A DNA stretch of 64,000 nt from Phycisphaerae bacterium (GTDB lineage Bacteria; Planctomycetota; Phycisphaerae; Phycisphaerales; Phycisphaeraceae), in NCBI GenBank assembly GCA_030432595.1, contig JAUIGU010000007.1, positions 62,001 to 126,000 on the forward strand, read 5' to 3'. Position 1 is the stretch's first letter, and every line of letters begins with the position of its first letter. Below the pieces are notes generated by a model. It had not been told where the DNA came from. It saw nothing but the letters and a program-made list of their open reading frames with translations, and ran no database searches. A program made the translations under genes and the position numbers. Positions 52,640-61,411 of this stretch are shown here, in pieces.

Positions 52640-55561
52640 TCAGCCCCCACGTGCATCCACCGACAGGCGTTCGAACCGCGCCTTGAACGCCGGGCCGCCC
52701 AGGTCGGGGTGCGATGCTTCGAGCTGCCGGATGCGCAGCGGCACCTTCTCCGGCTCGATGCCCAGCGCCACGTTGAGCGCCAGCCGCCTCAGCCAGGCGT
52801 TCCAGTAGCTCTCGGAGTACGGCGGGCGCAGCCCGGTGATGATGCGGTCGAACAGCGGGATCGCCGCCCGAGCCATAGCGTCGTCCTTGAGGCGATAGCG
52901 AGTGCTGACCGCCTCCCGCCGCTCCTCGACGCCAAGGGCGTAGTACGTCTCGCCCGCCGACTCGAGCACCGCCAGGTCGTCCCCGAACGTGTCGAGGATG
53001 TTCCGGGACTTGAGGAACTGCAGCGCGTCCGCCGGCCGCCCCGCCAGCCGCAGCGACTTCACGTACGGCAGGTCGTAGGCCAGCTTCGTGGCGGGGTCGA
53101 AGCCCTGCGTGTCGGCCCAATCCACCAGCAGCTTGGCGAGCGTCGAGGTCACCGCGGCGAGCGTGGCGGCCTCGTCGCGCCGCGGTTGCGCCTCCGTGCC
53201 CGGCAGGTCGCGGGCCTGCGCACGCAGCGTGTTGATCCGCGCCTCGAGGCCGCTCAACACCCCGCCGATCACGCCCGCCGCCGACTCGGGGTAGGCCTGC
53301 ATCATCCGCTGCGCCTCGGCGGACGCGTCGTTGAACCGCCCCGCCTCCACCAGCGAAACGATCCGGGCGCTCAGAACCTGCTGCCGGGCCTGGTCGTACG
53401 CGGTGCCTTCGCTCAGTTCCCGCTCCGCCTCGTCAAGACGTTCCAGCGCCGCGTCCGCTTGGCCCGCGTCCAGCTCGATCGCCGCCAGCGCCAGCAGCGC
53501 CGCCGACGCCGTGTTGCGGGCCTGGGCCTCGGCGGCGGCGTCCCCGGCGTTGCGCCGCGCGGCCGTCGCCTCGGCCCGGAGCTGCTCGGCCGCGGCGGCG
53601 GCCACCCGGCGCTTCGCGTCGCGCTGGTTCCGCCCGGTCTGCGGGTCCGTGGCGTCGGCGTCCGTCAGCTCGTAGTCCCGCCGGAGGTTGAACAGCCGCA
53701 ACGCCTGCGCCTCGAAATACTGCGGGTGATCGAACGGCACGCGCGCGTACTCCTGCGCCGCCCGCTCGTGCATCCCCTGCGCCTGAAACACCCGGAAGGC
53801 GTAGAACAGCCGGTGCTTCCCCGCCGTGTCCGTGTCGTCGTACCGCTTGAACAACACGTCCATCGCGTCCTGGTACAGCCCCGGCGTCGCCGGGTGTTCC
53901 GGGGCCTGCTGGACCAACACCGTCGCGTAGTCCGCCGCGTAACGGACCGCCTCCTCGGCCGTCGGTTGCCCGGGGTATCGCTCGGCCACCTCCAACCAGC
54001 GCCGCACCGCGTCGATCAATGTCGCGACGTCGTTCTGATTGAGCAGCACCTGCGACAACGCAAGGTTGAACAGCCCCGACGCCCGCACGTCGTCGGGCAA
54101 TTCAGCGCCCGTCAGTGTCTGGTTCACCCGCACGGCCCAGGACAACTGCTTCTGCGCTTCGTCTTGATCCTCATCGACAAAAAGCGCCCGCTGCCCGTTC
54201 TCCCGCGCGACCTGCCCGACGCCCATGCGCACCGGCGTGGGCAGCCCGGCAACATCCTGGCCGACCTCCAACGCGTCCGTCCACCGCCGGTAGATCATCG
54301 CGCGCATCGCCGGCGCGTCGCCGCCGAGCTGATCCAACAACTCGAAATACACCCGGTACGCGTTGTTGACGCCGTCGGGTGAATCGCCGGCGCGCGCCTT
54401 GCGCGTGATGAACTGCGCGTCCGTGACCAGCAATCGGAACAGCGGGCTCTCCCGGGCGAGTTCGTGTTGGGCGGCGCTGTCCAGCGTCTCGAGTGCCTCG
54501 CCGTGCTTCCCGGCCTCCCGCAGCGCCGCGGCCTTGCCCAGCCAGGCGGTCAGGCCCGCCAACCCCGTATCCCCCGAGGCGGCCACGCCGTCGAGGTAGT
54601 CATCGACCCCGTCGTCGGGTCGGCCCATGGCGACGAGTACGCGCCCCAAGCGCGAGCGCACCGCCCACTCGGCCGGTCCCGGGTCGCCGGCGAGCAGAGT
54701 CTCGAGCCTTTCCGCCGCGCCCTGCAAAAGCCGCTGCCGTTCCGACGCCGCGTCGCCGCGCTGGCCCGGCAGCGCCGGCGTCGACTGCCCCAGGCCCCGG
54801 TAATACGGCGCGTCGTCGGGAAGGGTCGCGACCACATGCATCGCCATCGCCGCGTAAAACGGGATGCGCTGCTGACCGTAGTCTTCGACCAATCGGTAGT
54901 ACACCTGGCTCGCCTGGTCCGCCTGGCGTGCGTCGGGGTTCTGCCCGTAGAAACGCTGCGCGTCGAAGACGAGCGTTTCCGCCTCGGCCGTCAGGCGCAA
55001 CGCTTCGGCCGGCGCCGCCTCCAACGCTTCGCGCTGCCGGCGTGACACGAACCCGAACTCGGCGAACTCGGCAGCGGCATCGCGTTGGCCGCGCAACAGG
55101 TCCGCCAGCAACATCTCCGCCAGATCGGTCTTCCAGATCGCCCGCTCGCGGCGGTCGGCCAGCGCCGGGTCGTTGGCCAGGCCGCGTTGCGCTTCCAGCA
55201 ATCCTGCGAACGCCTCTTCGACCTGCGGTTGCAAGGCGGTCGCCGTTTCGCCGTCGCCCACATCGACCGCCCCTTGGAATTCGTCCCGCAGCGTGTTGAA
55301 GCGCAGCCGCGCGTAGGCAACCCCGATGCGCATCCGTTCTGCGGGGTCGTCCGGCGGGTTCACCTCGATCAGCCGGTTCAGCAGCGTGTCCATCCCGCGC
55401 TTGGACAGCTCGTCGATCAACGCGCCGTCCTGCGCTTCGAGCTGGGCCCGCGATTCCGGCACCGAGCAAACCAGGGCAACGCACACGAAAACCAGGAATC
55501 GCAAACGCGCAAACCCGCTCCCGCGCTCAACCCCGAGATGAACTGAGAACCTCGGGCTCAC
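52640..55561 (-). CDS. Large secreted TPR-like helical-repeat protein of the ExbBD/VWA operon
   Basis: About 973 residues from GTG 55561, which overlaps the TGA of the second exbD gene (GTGA). Signal peptide at about 16-40 (LRFLVFVCVALVCSVPESRA). The whole body is helix pairs with Ala and Leu at TPR-like spacing (for example EEAFAGLLEAQRGLANDPAL, AALLALAAIELDAGQADAALERL). No enzymatic motif seen. It is the last gene of the VWA-ExbB-ExbD block and is expected in the periplasm, where it could bind partner proteins or the outer membrane. Function not known. Confidence 0.8.
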   Translation of the reverse strand: MSPRFSVHLGVERGSGFARLRFLVFVCVALVCSVPESRAQLEAQDGALIDELSKRGMDTLLNRLIEVNPPDDPAERMRIGVAYARLRFNTLRDEFQGAVDVGDGETATALQPQVEEAFAGLLEAQRGLANDPALADRRERAIWKTDLAEMLLADLLRGQRDAAAEFAEFGFVSRRQREALEAAPAEALRLTAEAETLVFDAQRFYGQNPDARQADQASQVYYRLVEDYGQQRIPFYAAMAMHVVATLPDDAPYYRGLGQSTPALPGQRGDAASERQRLLQGAAERLETLLAGDPGPAEWAVRSRLGRVLVAMGRPDDGVDDYLDGVAASGDTGLAGLTAWLGKAAALREAGKHGEALETLDSAAQHELARESPLFRLLVTDAQFITRKARAGDSPDGVNNAYRVYFELLDQLGGDAPAMRAMIYRRWTDALEVGQDVAGLPTPVRMGVGQVARENGQRALFVDEDQDEAQKQLSWAVRVNQTLTGAELPDDVRASGLFNLALSQVLLNQNDVATLIDAVRRWLEVAERYPGQPTAEEAVRYAADYATVLVQQAPEHPATPGLYQDAMDVLFKRYDDTDTAGKHRLFYAFRVFQAQGMHERAAQEYARVPFDHPQYFEAQALRLFNLRRDYELTDADATDPQTGRNQRDAKRRVAAAAAEQLRAEATAARRNAGDAAAEAQARNTASAALLALAAIELDAGQADAALERLDEAERELSEGTAYDQARQQVLSARIVSLVEAGRFNDASAEAQRMMQAYPESAAGVIGGVLSGLEARINTLRAQARDLPGTEAQPRRDEAATLAAVTSTLAKLLVDWADTQGFDPATKLAYDLPYVKSLRLAGRPADALQFLKSRNILDTFGDDLAVLESAGETYYALGVEERREAVSTRYRLKDDAMARAAIPLFDRIITGLRPPYSESYWNAWLRRLALNVALGIEPEKVPLRIRQLEASHPDLGGPAFKARFERLSVDARGG

Positions 55562-56103
55562 ACGTCCCCCCGCGGTTTGGCGAAACTGACGTTCGTGTAT
55601 TTCGCCGCGATGCACGCGTTGAACGCGTCGACCACGTGCTGCCAACGCACGCTCGGCCCCGGCTGGATGATGATCGGGTTGTCCGGCTCGAACAGCCCGT
55701 CGAGCTGCCCGGCGTCGGGATCGAAACGGTTCGCCGCGAGGTCGGCCTTCAACTCCGCGAACGTCGTGTACGCCACGCTGCCCCGCTGGATCGTCACCTG
55801 CGTGTCGTCCACCGTGCCCGCGGTCAGCATCAGCTCGATCTTCTGCGGCGGCAGCGCCGTGGTTTCCTGTGGCCGGCCGCTTCCCTGCGGCAACGTCGCG
55901 ACCAGCACGCCCTCGTCCACGCGGAAGTTCGACGTGATCACAAAATAGATCAGCAGCAGAAAGATCACGTCGATCATCGCCGTCAGGTTTAGTTGCCCGA
56001 CGACCGTGGAACGGCCACGCTTCTTCCGCAGCGGCGTGTGGTGCACCGTCTCGGTCAGCGTCTCGTCGTGCGTCGTGGTCGGCGTCTCGGCCAAGCCGTT
56101 CAC
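55558..56103 (-). CDS. ExbD/TolR family protein (second copy)
   Basis: A 181-residue protein. N-terminal cytosolic segment of about 35 basic residues, then the single helix near 40-62 with the proton-path Asp45 in LTAMIDVIFLLLIYFVI, then a periplasmic domain. It differs from the first copy by a longer N-terminus. In TolR/ExbD the Asp is required for proton use. Overlaps the first exbD by four bases (ATGA) and is overlapped by the large TPR gene. Confidence 0.9.
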   Translation of the reverse strand: MNGLAETPTTTHDETLTETVHHTPLRKKRGRSTVVGQLNLTAMIDVIFLLLIYFVITSNFRVDEGVLVATLPQGSGRPQETTALPPQKIELMLTAGTVDDTQVTIQRGSVAYTTFAELKADLAANRFDPDAGQLDGLFEPDNPIIIQPGPSVRWQHVVDAFNACIAAKYTNVSFAKPRGDV

Positions 56104-56582
56104 TCCTCGGGCATCAGGGCCACCAGGTTCACCACCCCCACGCCCGCGGCGGTGATCGCGTCCATCACCGGCTGGACCTGGCCGTAGTACAGCGCCGCGT
56201 CGCCGCGCAGCAACACCTCGACCTCCGGGTTCTTCTTCACCTCGGCTTCGAGCGCGGCGGTGAGGCGGTCCAGCTCGTCCAGCCCGAACCGCGCGCCCGA
56301 GCCGAGCTGCACGAACTGCGCCTGCCCGGGGTGGTCCAGCGGGTTCTCGAGCCGGGCCTCGCCGGTGAACGACGCGGGCGCGATGCTGACCACGACCTTC
56401 TCGACCTCGCCCAGGTCCCGCGTGCGCGGCTCGGTGAGGTTGGGCACGACCATCGGCACCGACTCGCTGGCCACGATGTTGCTCACCAGCATGAAGAACA
56501 CGATCAGGAGGAACGTGACGTCGATCAACGGCGTCATGTTCATCTCCGGCTTGACCGTGCCGCGCTGGAAAACCTTGGACAT
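56100..56582 (-). CDS. ExbD/TolR family protein (first copy)
   Basis: A 160-residue protein: cytosolic tip, a membrane helix at about 15-37 with the conserved Asp21 in MTPLIDVTFLLIVFF, and a periplasmic domain ending in the DAITAAGVGVVNLVALMP-type ExbD motif. Two non-identical ExbD subunits could form a heterodimer within the ExbB pentamer, as ExbD dimers do in the family. The gene follows the TolQ/ExbB gene after a 134-base gap holding a palindromic repeat. Confidence 0.92.
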   Translation of the reverse strand: MSKVFQRGTVKPEMNMTPLIDVTFLLIVFFMLVSNIVASESVPMVVPNLTEPRTRDLGEVEKVVVSIAPASFTGEARLENPLDHPGQAQFVQLGSGARFGLDELDRLTAALEAEVKKNPEVEVLLRGDAALYYGQVQPVMDAITAAGVGVVNLVALMPEE

Positions 56583-56635
56583 GGGGGTTTCAGGGTTCGG
56601 GGAACAGGGATCGGGGACCAGTTCGTGCGGGGTGC

Positions 56636-56655
56636 CACGGTCGCTTGCGACCGTG
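56636..56655. repeat. Palindromic repeat, family B copy 1
   Basis: CACGGTCGC, loop TT, GCGACCGTG: a perfect 9-bp stem, flanked by GTGC and CCG. A related copy lies at 62532-62551 (24 of 27 bases shared over GTGCCACG...GTGCCG). Lies between the ExbB and ExbD genes. Confidence 0.7.
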
Positions 56656-56716
56656 CCGCGTGATCAATACGGCAACACAAGCACGGACCGAAAAACCGTA
56701 GCACGCCGATTACCGC

Positions 56717-57517
56717 TCACGCGTCCGGCTTGGGCGTCGGGCGTTCGCTACGGCCGGACTTTTCGCGCTTCTTGCCCGAGGGCTTGAACGTGCGGATCAG
56801 ATCTTCGGCTTCGAGCAGCGCCTCGCTGGTCAGCGCGTCCACCTTGTTGCGGACCAGCGCGTAGCCCGCCAGCGCGGGGATCGCGACGACCAGGCCCCAC
56901 AGCGTGGTCACCAGCGCGGTCGAGATGCCGGCCGCGAGGTCCTTGGGGTCGGGGTTGCCGCCCGCGGAGACCAGCGCCTGGAACGCGACGATCATGCCGT
57001 ACACCGTGCCGAACAGCCCCATCATCGGCGCGATGTTGCCCAGCACGTTCAGCAGCTCGATCGGCCGGAGCATGCGGGTCGTCTCCGCGTCGCCGGCCTC
57101 TTCGACGGCGCGTTCCATCGCCCCGTACCCGTTGGGCGCCTCGTTGAGCGCGGCTCCGGTGACCTGCCCCAGGAAGCTGGGGTCGCTGTTGGCAAAGTCG
57201 ATCGCGTCACGGTACTTCTTCTGGGCGAGCAATTCCTCGATCTCCTCGCGGGTCTCCTCGGGCATGATCGTGGATCGGCGGTGCAGCATTGCGAACCGGA
57301 TCGTCAGTGTCACGCTCACCACCGACAACAGGATCAGCACCCAGATAAAGACCAGGCCCGGCAGGTTGTTGGACCAGAAGAACATCTGGAAGAAGGACTG
57401 GCTGTCGCCGTCGCTCTGCGCCAGCGCCGGCGAGGCCGCGACACTCAAGGCGGCCGCGGCCGGGAGGAGCCGGGCGATCCGGTGGACGGAGGGTTGCATC
57501 ATGCGTCGGTCTTTCAT
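56717..57517 (-). CDS. MotA/TolQ/ExbB proton channel family protein
   Basis: A 266-residue protein. An N-terminal signal-like segment (about 8-33, ARLLPAAAALSVAASPALAQ) precedes three membrane helices: near 47-70, then two long ones near 150-180 (LGNIAPMMGLFGTVYGMIVAF) and 195-220 (ALVTTLWGLVVAIPALAGYALV), the family core. Such channel proteins assemble as pentamers around ExbD/TolR dimers and turn the proton motive force into movement. It is preceded by the TPR gene and followed by two exbD genes. Confidence 0.93.
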   Translation of the reverse strand: MKDRRMMQPSVHRIARLLPAAAALSVAASPALAQSDGDSQSFFQMFFWSNNLPGLVFIWVLILLSVVSVTLTIRFAMLHRRSTIMPEETREEIEELLAQKKYRDAIDFANSDPSFLGQVTGAALNEAPNGYGAMERAVEEAGDAETTRMLRPIELLNVLGNIAPMMGLFGTVYGMIVAFQALVSAGGNPDPKDLAAGISTALVTTLWGLVVAIPALAGYALVRNKVDALTSEALLEAEDLIRTFKPSGKKREKSGRSERPTPKPDA

Positions 57518-57535
57518 GCGGTGGGGCGCCCGGGG

Positions 57536-58672
57536 TCAGCGGGCGATCAGGTCGAGGTAGCGCTGGTGGTACGCGGGTTCGTCGTCGGGGTCGAGCAGCA
57601 GGCCGGCTTCCTCGAACAGCTTTGCGGCGACGGCGGGCTCGCCGACCTTGCGGTGGATGTACGCCGTCTCCAAGAGGGAGGGCCCGAGGTAAGCGCTGCT
57701 CGAGCGGGCCATTGCCACGACCCGCATGAACCCCAGCCCCGCGTCGAGGTAGGCGTCGCGGCGGTCGGTGTCCTCAGCCAGCCCGAGCTGCGCGACGGCC
57801 CGCAGGTACAGCCGCTGCTGAAGCCGGCCCGGGTCGTTGCGCAGCTCGCTGTCGATCAGTGTGATCGCTTCGCGGAACCGCCCGGCCCGCAGCAGGTTCA
57901 CCGACGCCTCGTCGGAGTTCCGCAGTGTCGCGGGCAGCACGACCAGCGAGTCTTCCGCCGCAACCGATTCGGGATTCAGCAGCCCGGTCGGGTCGGCCGG
58001 CGGGGTGCTTGTTGGCGGCGCGGCCGTATCGTTCTCGTCGTTCGTGCCTCCGCGGGCCTCGTTGGCGGTCAACTCGGTCAGCATCGCCTCGACCGCGGCC
58101 CGCGCGGCGTCGGAGGTGTTTCGGCTGCGGGCCGCGCGGCGCAGCAGCGCCAACGCGTTCTCCCGGGCCGGGCCTTCGAGCGTCGTGGCGCTGACGATCC
58201 GGAGGTTGTTCAGGAAGTACGGGTCCGGGTCCGTGCCGACCAGGTCGATGAACGCCGACACCGCCTCGGCCCCGCGCCCCGCCGCGTCGCAGGCCTGGGT
58301 CAATCGCCACGCCGCGAACTGACGCACCCAGCCGGCGTCCTTGCCCGCCGCGCGGAACACCTCACGCAGCAGCGGGACCGCCTCCGCCCATTTGCCCTGC
58401 TCCAGCAACCCCACGGCCCGGGCGTACTCGGGGTGGGCGTCGATCTGGAGCCCGCCGATCTCCGACAGCGCCGTCGCCGACTCGGCACCGTTGGGCGCGA
58501 GGTACGTGATTTTCCCGCCCTGCACCCCCAGCACCTCGATGCCCGGCAGCGGGATGCCCTGGAGCGTGATCTCGTCGGCATGTGCCGGCTGCACCAATAT
58601 CGAAGCCATGACCGCCATCGCCGCCACGCGCTCAAGCCATTTCCTGATCGGGCGAGTCAGCGCCTTCATCAT
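57536..58672 (-). CDS. Secreted TPR-like protein of the ExbBD/VWA operon
   Basis: A 378-residue protein with a signal peptide (about 12-32, LERVAAMAVMASILVQPAHA). After it comes a short beta segment (ITLQGIPLPGIEVLGVQGGKITY) and then TPR-like helix pairs (ALGLLEQG-like EYARAVGLLEQGKWAEAVPLLREVF, ALALLRRAARSR, AVAQLGLAEDTDRRDAYLDAGLGF). Predicted periplasmic. It overlaps the VWA gene upstream by four bases and precedes the ExbB gene by 18, so it is part of the same operon. Exact role unknown; likely a scaffold between VWA proteins and the motor (inference). Confidence 0.8.
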   Translation of the reverse strand: MMKALTRPIRKWLERVAAMAVMASILVQPAHADEITLQGIPLPGIEVLGVQGGKITYLAPNGAESATALSEIGGLQIDAHPEYARAVGLLEQGKWAEAVPLLREVFRAAGKDAGWVRQFAAWRLTQACDAAGRGAEAVSAFIDLVGTDPDPYFLNNLRIVSATTLEGPARENALALLRRAARSRNTSDAARAAVEAMLTELTANEARGGTNDENDTAAPPTSTPPADPTGLLNPESVAAEDSLVVLPATLRNSDEASVNLLRAGRFREAITLIDSELRNDPGRLQQRLYLRAVAQLGLAEDTDRRDAYLDAGLGFMRVVAMARSSSAYLGPSLLETAYIHRKVGEPAVAAKLFEEAGLLLDPDDEPAYHQRYLDLIAR

Positions 58673-59703
58673 TCAAGCCCCAGTTCACGCGGACTGACAA
58701 AGCGGTACTTCCCGCCGGACTGCTCGGCGATCAATTCCAGCGTCCCTTTGCGCCCGGCCTCCATAAAAGGGTCAGGGTAGAGGAACTGGATGGTGTTGAT
58801 CTTGGTGCTCTCGTTGTTGGTCTGCTGAATTGCGCGGAGCAGGCGGTCCTGATCGATCTGATACGCGCCCTCGCCGAGGATGTTGTCCGAGAGCAGGTAA
58901 ACCAGTTGGGGCGAGTACGACAGCACCTTGTTGAGCGCGGGGATCGGGTTGCCCGAACCGAGCGCGAAGACGTTCTTGGAGTCGATGTCGATCCACTCGA
59001 TGACTTCTTTTTTGTGCGCGGCGGTGGCGGGCCGGAGGCGACCGGGGGGGACCTCCACGAATTCGCGGCCCTCGAAGTTGCCGTAAAAAACGATGGTGAA
59101 GCGCTGCTGCTCGGAAAGCTTGCGGATCGAGCTCTTCAGTTCGTCAAGCACAAACGGAAGCGTGTCGACCAGCGAGCCGGAGCAATCGATGAGGAAAGCG
59201 ATGTTGCGGGCGTTGCCGCCACGGCTGCCCATGAAGCTGGACTGGAGCTGCGGCCCGGCCATGGTCGCGCCAAAAGGCGTGGTCGCCGGGCCGGCCAGGC
59301 CGACGAGCTGCGGCGACAAGTCGATCGTCTCGGCGGGGTCGGGCTGGGGCGTGGGCGTCGGCACGGGAGCCGGCGTCTGGGCGGCCTGCACGATCTGGAC
59401 CTGCGCCTCCTGCAACAGCGGCGCTTCGGGCGTGGGCGACAACTCAAGAACGGGAACCACATCTTCCTCGTCCGTGGTCGCCGCCACGACCGTCCAGACC
59501 GCGAACACGGCGACCAGCACCGCCCCGGCATGGAGCAGCAACGAGATGCCCCACGGCAGCAAGAGGTTCAGCGTTGCGTTCACCTCGTCGGCGACGGTCT
59601 GCCGACGCACATCCGGCACGTCGGTGAACACCGGCGGCTCGTCGGCCACAGGCGTCGGGAACGCGTCGTCGGGCGCAGCGGGTTCGGGGGGCTCTGCGGG
59701 CAT
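58669..59703 (-). CDS. VWA protein with TonB-like membrane anchor (second)
   Basis: A 344-residue protein. Cytosolic Pro-rich N-terminus, one helix at about 48-75 (LLLPWGISLLLHAGAVLVAV) with Ser54-x3-His58, the same spacing as the Ser16/His20 pair that TonB needs to contact ExbBD. A Pro-rich linker (about 105-125, TPAPVPTPTPQPDP) follows, then a VWA domain from about 165 with MIDAS residues Asp173, Ser175, Ser177 (FLIDCSGSLVDT) and a later Asp in LLSDN. No TonB C-terminal domain. The VWA domain should sit in the periplasm and bind a protein through a metal ion (inference). Confidence 0.8.
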   Translation of the reverse strand: MPAEPPEPAAPDDAFPTPVADEPPVFTDVPDVRRQTVADEVNATLNLLLPWGISLLLHAGAVLVAVFAVWTVVAATTDEEDVVPVLELSPTPEAPLLQEAQVQIVQAAQTPAPVPTPTPQPDPAETIDLSPQLVGLAGPATTPFGATMAGPQLQSSFMGSRGGNARNIAFLIDCSGSLVDTLPFVLDELKSSIRKLSEQQRFTIVFYGNFEGREFVEVPPGRLRPATAAHKKEVIEWIDIDSKNVFALGSGNPIPALNKVLSYSPQLVYLLSDNILGEGAYQIDQDRLLRAIQQTNNESTKINTIQFLYPDPFMEAGRKGTLELIAEQSGGKYRFVSPRELGLE

Positions 59704-59837
59704 GGGGCCGACCGTGGAACGGGAAAGCAGGACCGGCCCGGCACTGAACCCTGACCGACCAGTTACACCTGTGAGAATTTAGGCGAAAACAACCCTTCGC
59801 GCGGGTCTGAGCGGGCGTCACCCCGTTTCGCGTGCCT

Positions 59838-61172
59838 TCACGGCGACGTAAGCGGCCCCGGGCGGATCTGGTCGATACCGACGAAGCGGTGCTGCCCGCC
59901 GGTGAGCGTGGCCAGCAGTTCGAGCGTGCCCATCCGGCCGGGCGCGGCGGTGGGGTCGGGGTCGATGAACTGCACGGTGTGGAAGCGCGACGACTGCTTA
60001 AGCCGCTTGATCAGGTCGACCAGGCGGCGGCGGTCGCCGTCGGGGTCGTGCAGGCCCGTGATGCCGTCCGAAAGGAGGAACACCGTGTCCGGCTCGTAAG
60101 ACAGCGCGTGAGCCAGCGCCCGCACCGCGTCGGTCCGCCCCGCCGCGTGGACGTTCTGCAGGGCCGGGTCCAGCCACGCCGCCGTGCGTTCGGTGGACAC
60201 GGGGTCGGCGGGTTGCAGCCCCATCGGCGGCGCCTCGAACACGTTGTCTCCCGCGAAGAAGACCACCGCGTAAGCCTGCTCCGGCTCCAGCGTCAGCACC
60301 GACCGCCGGACCTCTTCAATCGCGAAGGGCAGCGTGTCGATCAGCGAGCCCGACGCATCGATGAGATACACGCTCCGCTGTCCCGCGGGCATGCCGAAGA
60401 ACGCACCAGGCGCGGCCACGCTCGGGCTCGGGTTCGGGGTCGTGTTCGTTGCGACAGGTTCACGTTCGGCAGGCACCGCAATTTCTTCGGGCACGTCGAT
60501 TTCGACCAGCGGTTGCGACGGCTCGACCTGCACCTGGCCGGTCATGAGTGCCGCCTGCTCGTCGTGATGCGGGTCCGACCATTCAATGCCGTGATCCGAC
60601 TCGCTGCCGGGTTCAATGAAGACGGCGTCGTCATGCGTCGCCCCAACTTCCATCACGGCCGCGTCGCCCTCGGGCGGCACCTCGAACGTCACTTCATCGA
60701 ACACGCGATCTTCTTTGCCGGTCTCGGGCAGCGTCACGACCCGCGAAATCACCTCGGGCCTCAAATCGCTCTGGGACGGTGACGACGTCGTCTCCAGTGC
60801 ATTCCCGTCTTGCGCGGTTCGCGAAACCGGGGCGACGGTTTCGACCCCGGACGTTGCGTCGTCGGCAAGATTCATTTCTGCTGCGGCTGGCTCAGGTTGC
60901 TCGACCGGCGTTCGACTTTCTCGTGCAATCTGCGCCGAGGGAATCGCTGGCGCAACCCGATCTCCGGGCTCATCCCGAACCGCCAGCGTCGCCGCCATTC
61001 CCGCGGGCTCGGGCGCATCCCACGCCACGGGATCAACCGGCCCCTGCCCCGCCCGCCCGATCGCCCACCACACCACCGCCACCGCCGCGCCAACCAGCAC
61101 CACGTGGACCGCCGCCGCCAGCCACAGGCCCCAGCCGGCGTTGGCCGACCCGCCCGCCGGGGGCTTGGCCAT
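59838..61172 (-). CDS. VWA protein with TonB-like membrane anchor (first)
   Basis: A 444-residue protein from ATG 61172 (AGGA eight bases upstream). One N-terminal helix at about 14-38 (GLWLAAAVHVVLVGAAVAVVW) with His23 in the position of TonB His20, but Ala19 where TonB has Ser. A long acidic, Pro/Glu-rich linker of about 220 residues follows. The VWA domain begins near 265, with MIDAS Asp272, Ser274, Ser276 (IDASGSLIDT) and LLSDG. It shares layout and C-terminal motif (GRMGTLELLATLTGGQHRFV) with the next gene, so the two are ancient duplicates. First gene of the seven-gene operon. Confidence 0.8.
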   Translation of the reverse strand: MAKPPAGGSANAGWGLWLAAAVHVVLVGAAVAVVWWAIGRAGQGPVDPVAWDAPEPAGMAATLAVRDEPGDRVAPAIPSAQIARESRTPVEQPEPAAAEMNLADDATSGVETVAPVSRTAQDGNALETTSSPSQSDLRPEVISRVVTLPETGKEDRVFDEVTFEVPPEGDAAVMEVGATHDDAVFIEPGSESDHGIEWSDPHHDEQAALMTGQVQVEPSQPLVEIDVPEEIAVPAEREPVATNTTPNPSPSVAAPGAFFGMPAGQRSVYLIDASGSLIDTLPFAIEEVRRSVLTLEPEQAYAVVFFAGDNVFEAPPMGLQPADPVSTERTAAWLDPALQNVHAAGRTDAVRALAHALSYEPDTVFLLSDGITGLHDPDGDRRRLVDLIKRLKQSSRFHTVQFIDPDPTAAPGRMGTLELLATLTGGQHRFVGIDQIRPGPLTSP

Positions 61173-61190
61173 CTCTGCGTCCTGTCGGCG

Positions 61191-61219
61191 TTGCTTCACG
61201 GCCGTCGTACTCCCATAAT
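61191..61219 (+). promoter_or_regulatory. Predicted sigma-70 promoter for the Gfo/Idh/MocA gene
   Basis: TTGCTT (61191-61196), 17-base spacer, CATAAT (61214-61219), in the divergent region between the VWA operon and the oxidoreductase. It would give a leader of about 186 bases before ATG 61412. Confidence 0.5.
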
Positions 61220-61411
61220 GCCGCCCCGTTCCGATGGGCCTCGGTCCGGCCATCCTTCGGCCGGCGCGGGCACCGCGCGTCCGGTCGCCCGGCCCCGTCC
61301 CTACATCGGACAACCCGCTCGGCCCCCTTCATTCCGGCCAATCCGGCCGCGTTTCGTCCCCGCCACGACTCCCCCGAACCTCACAGCCCGCAAAACCCCC
61401 GGCCTCCACCC

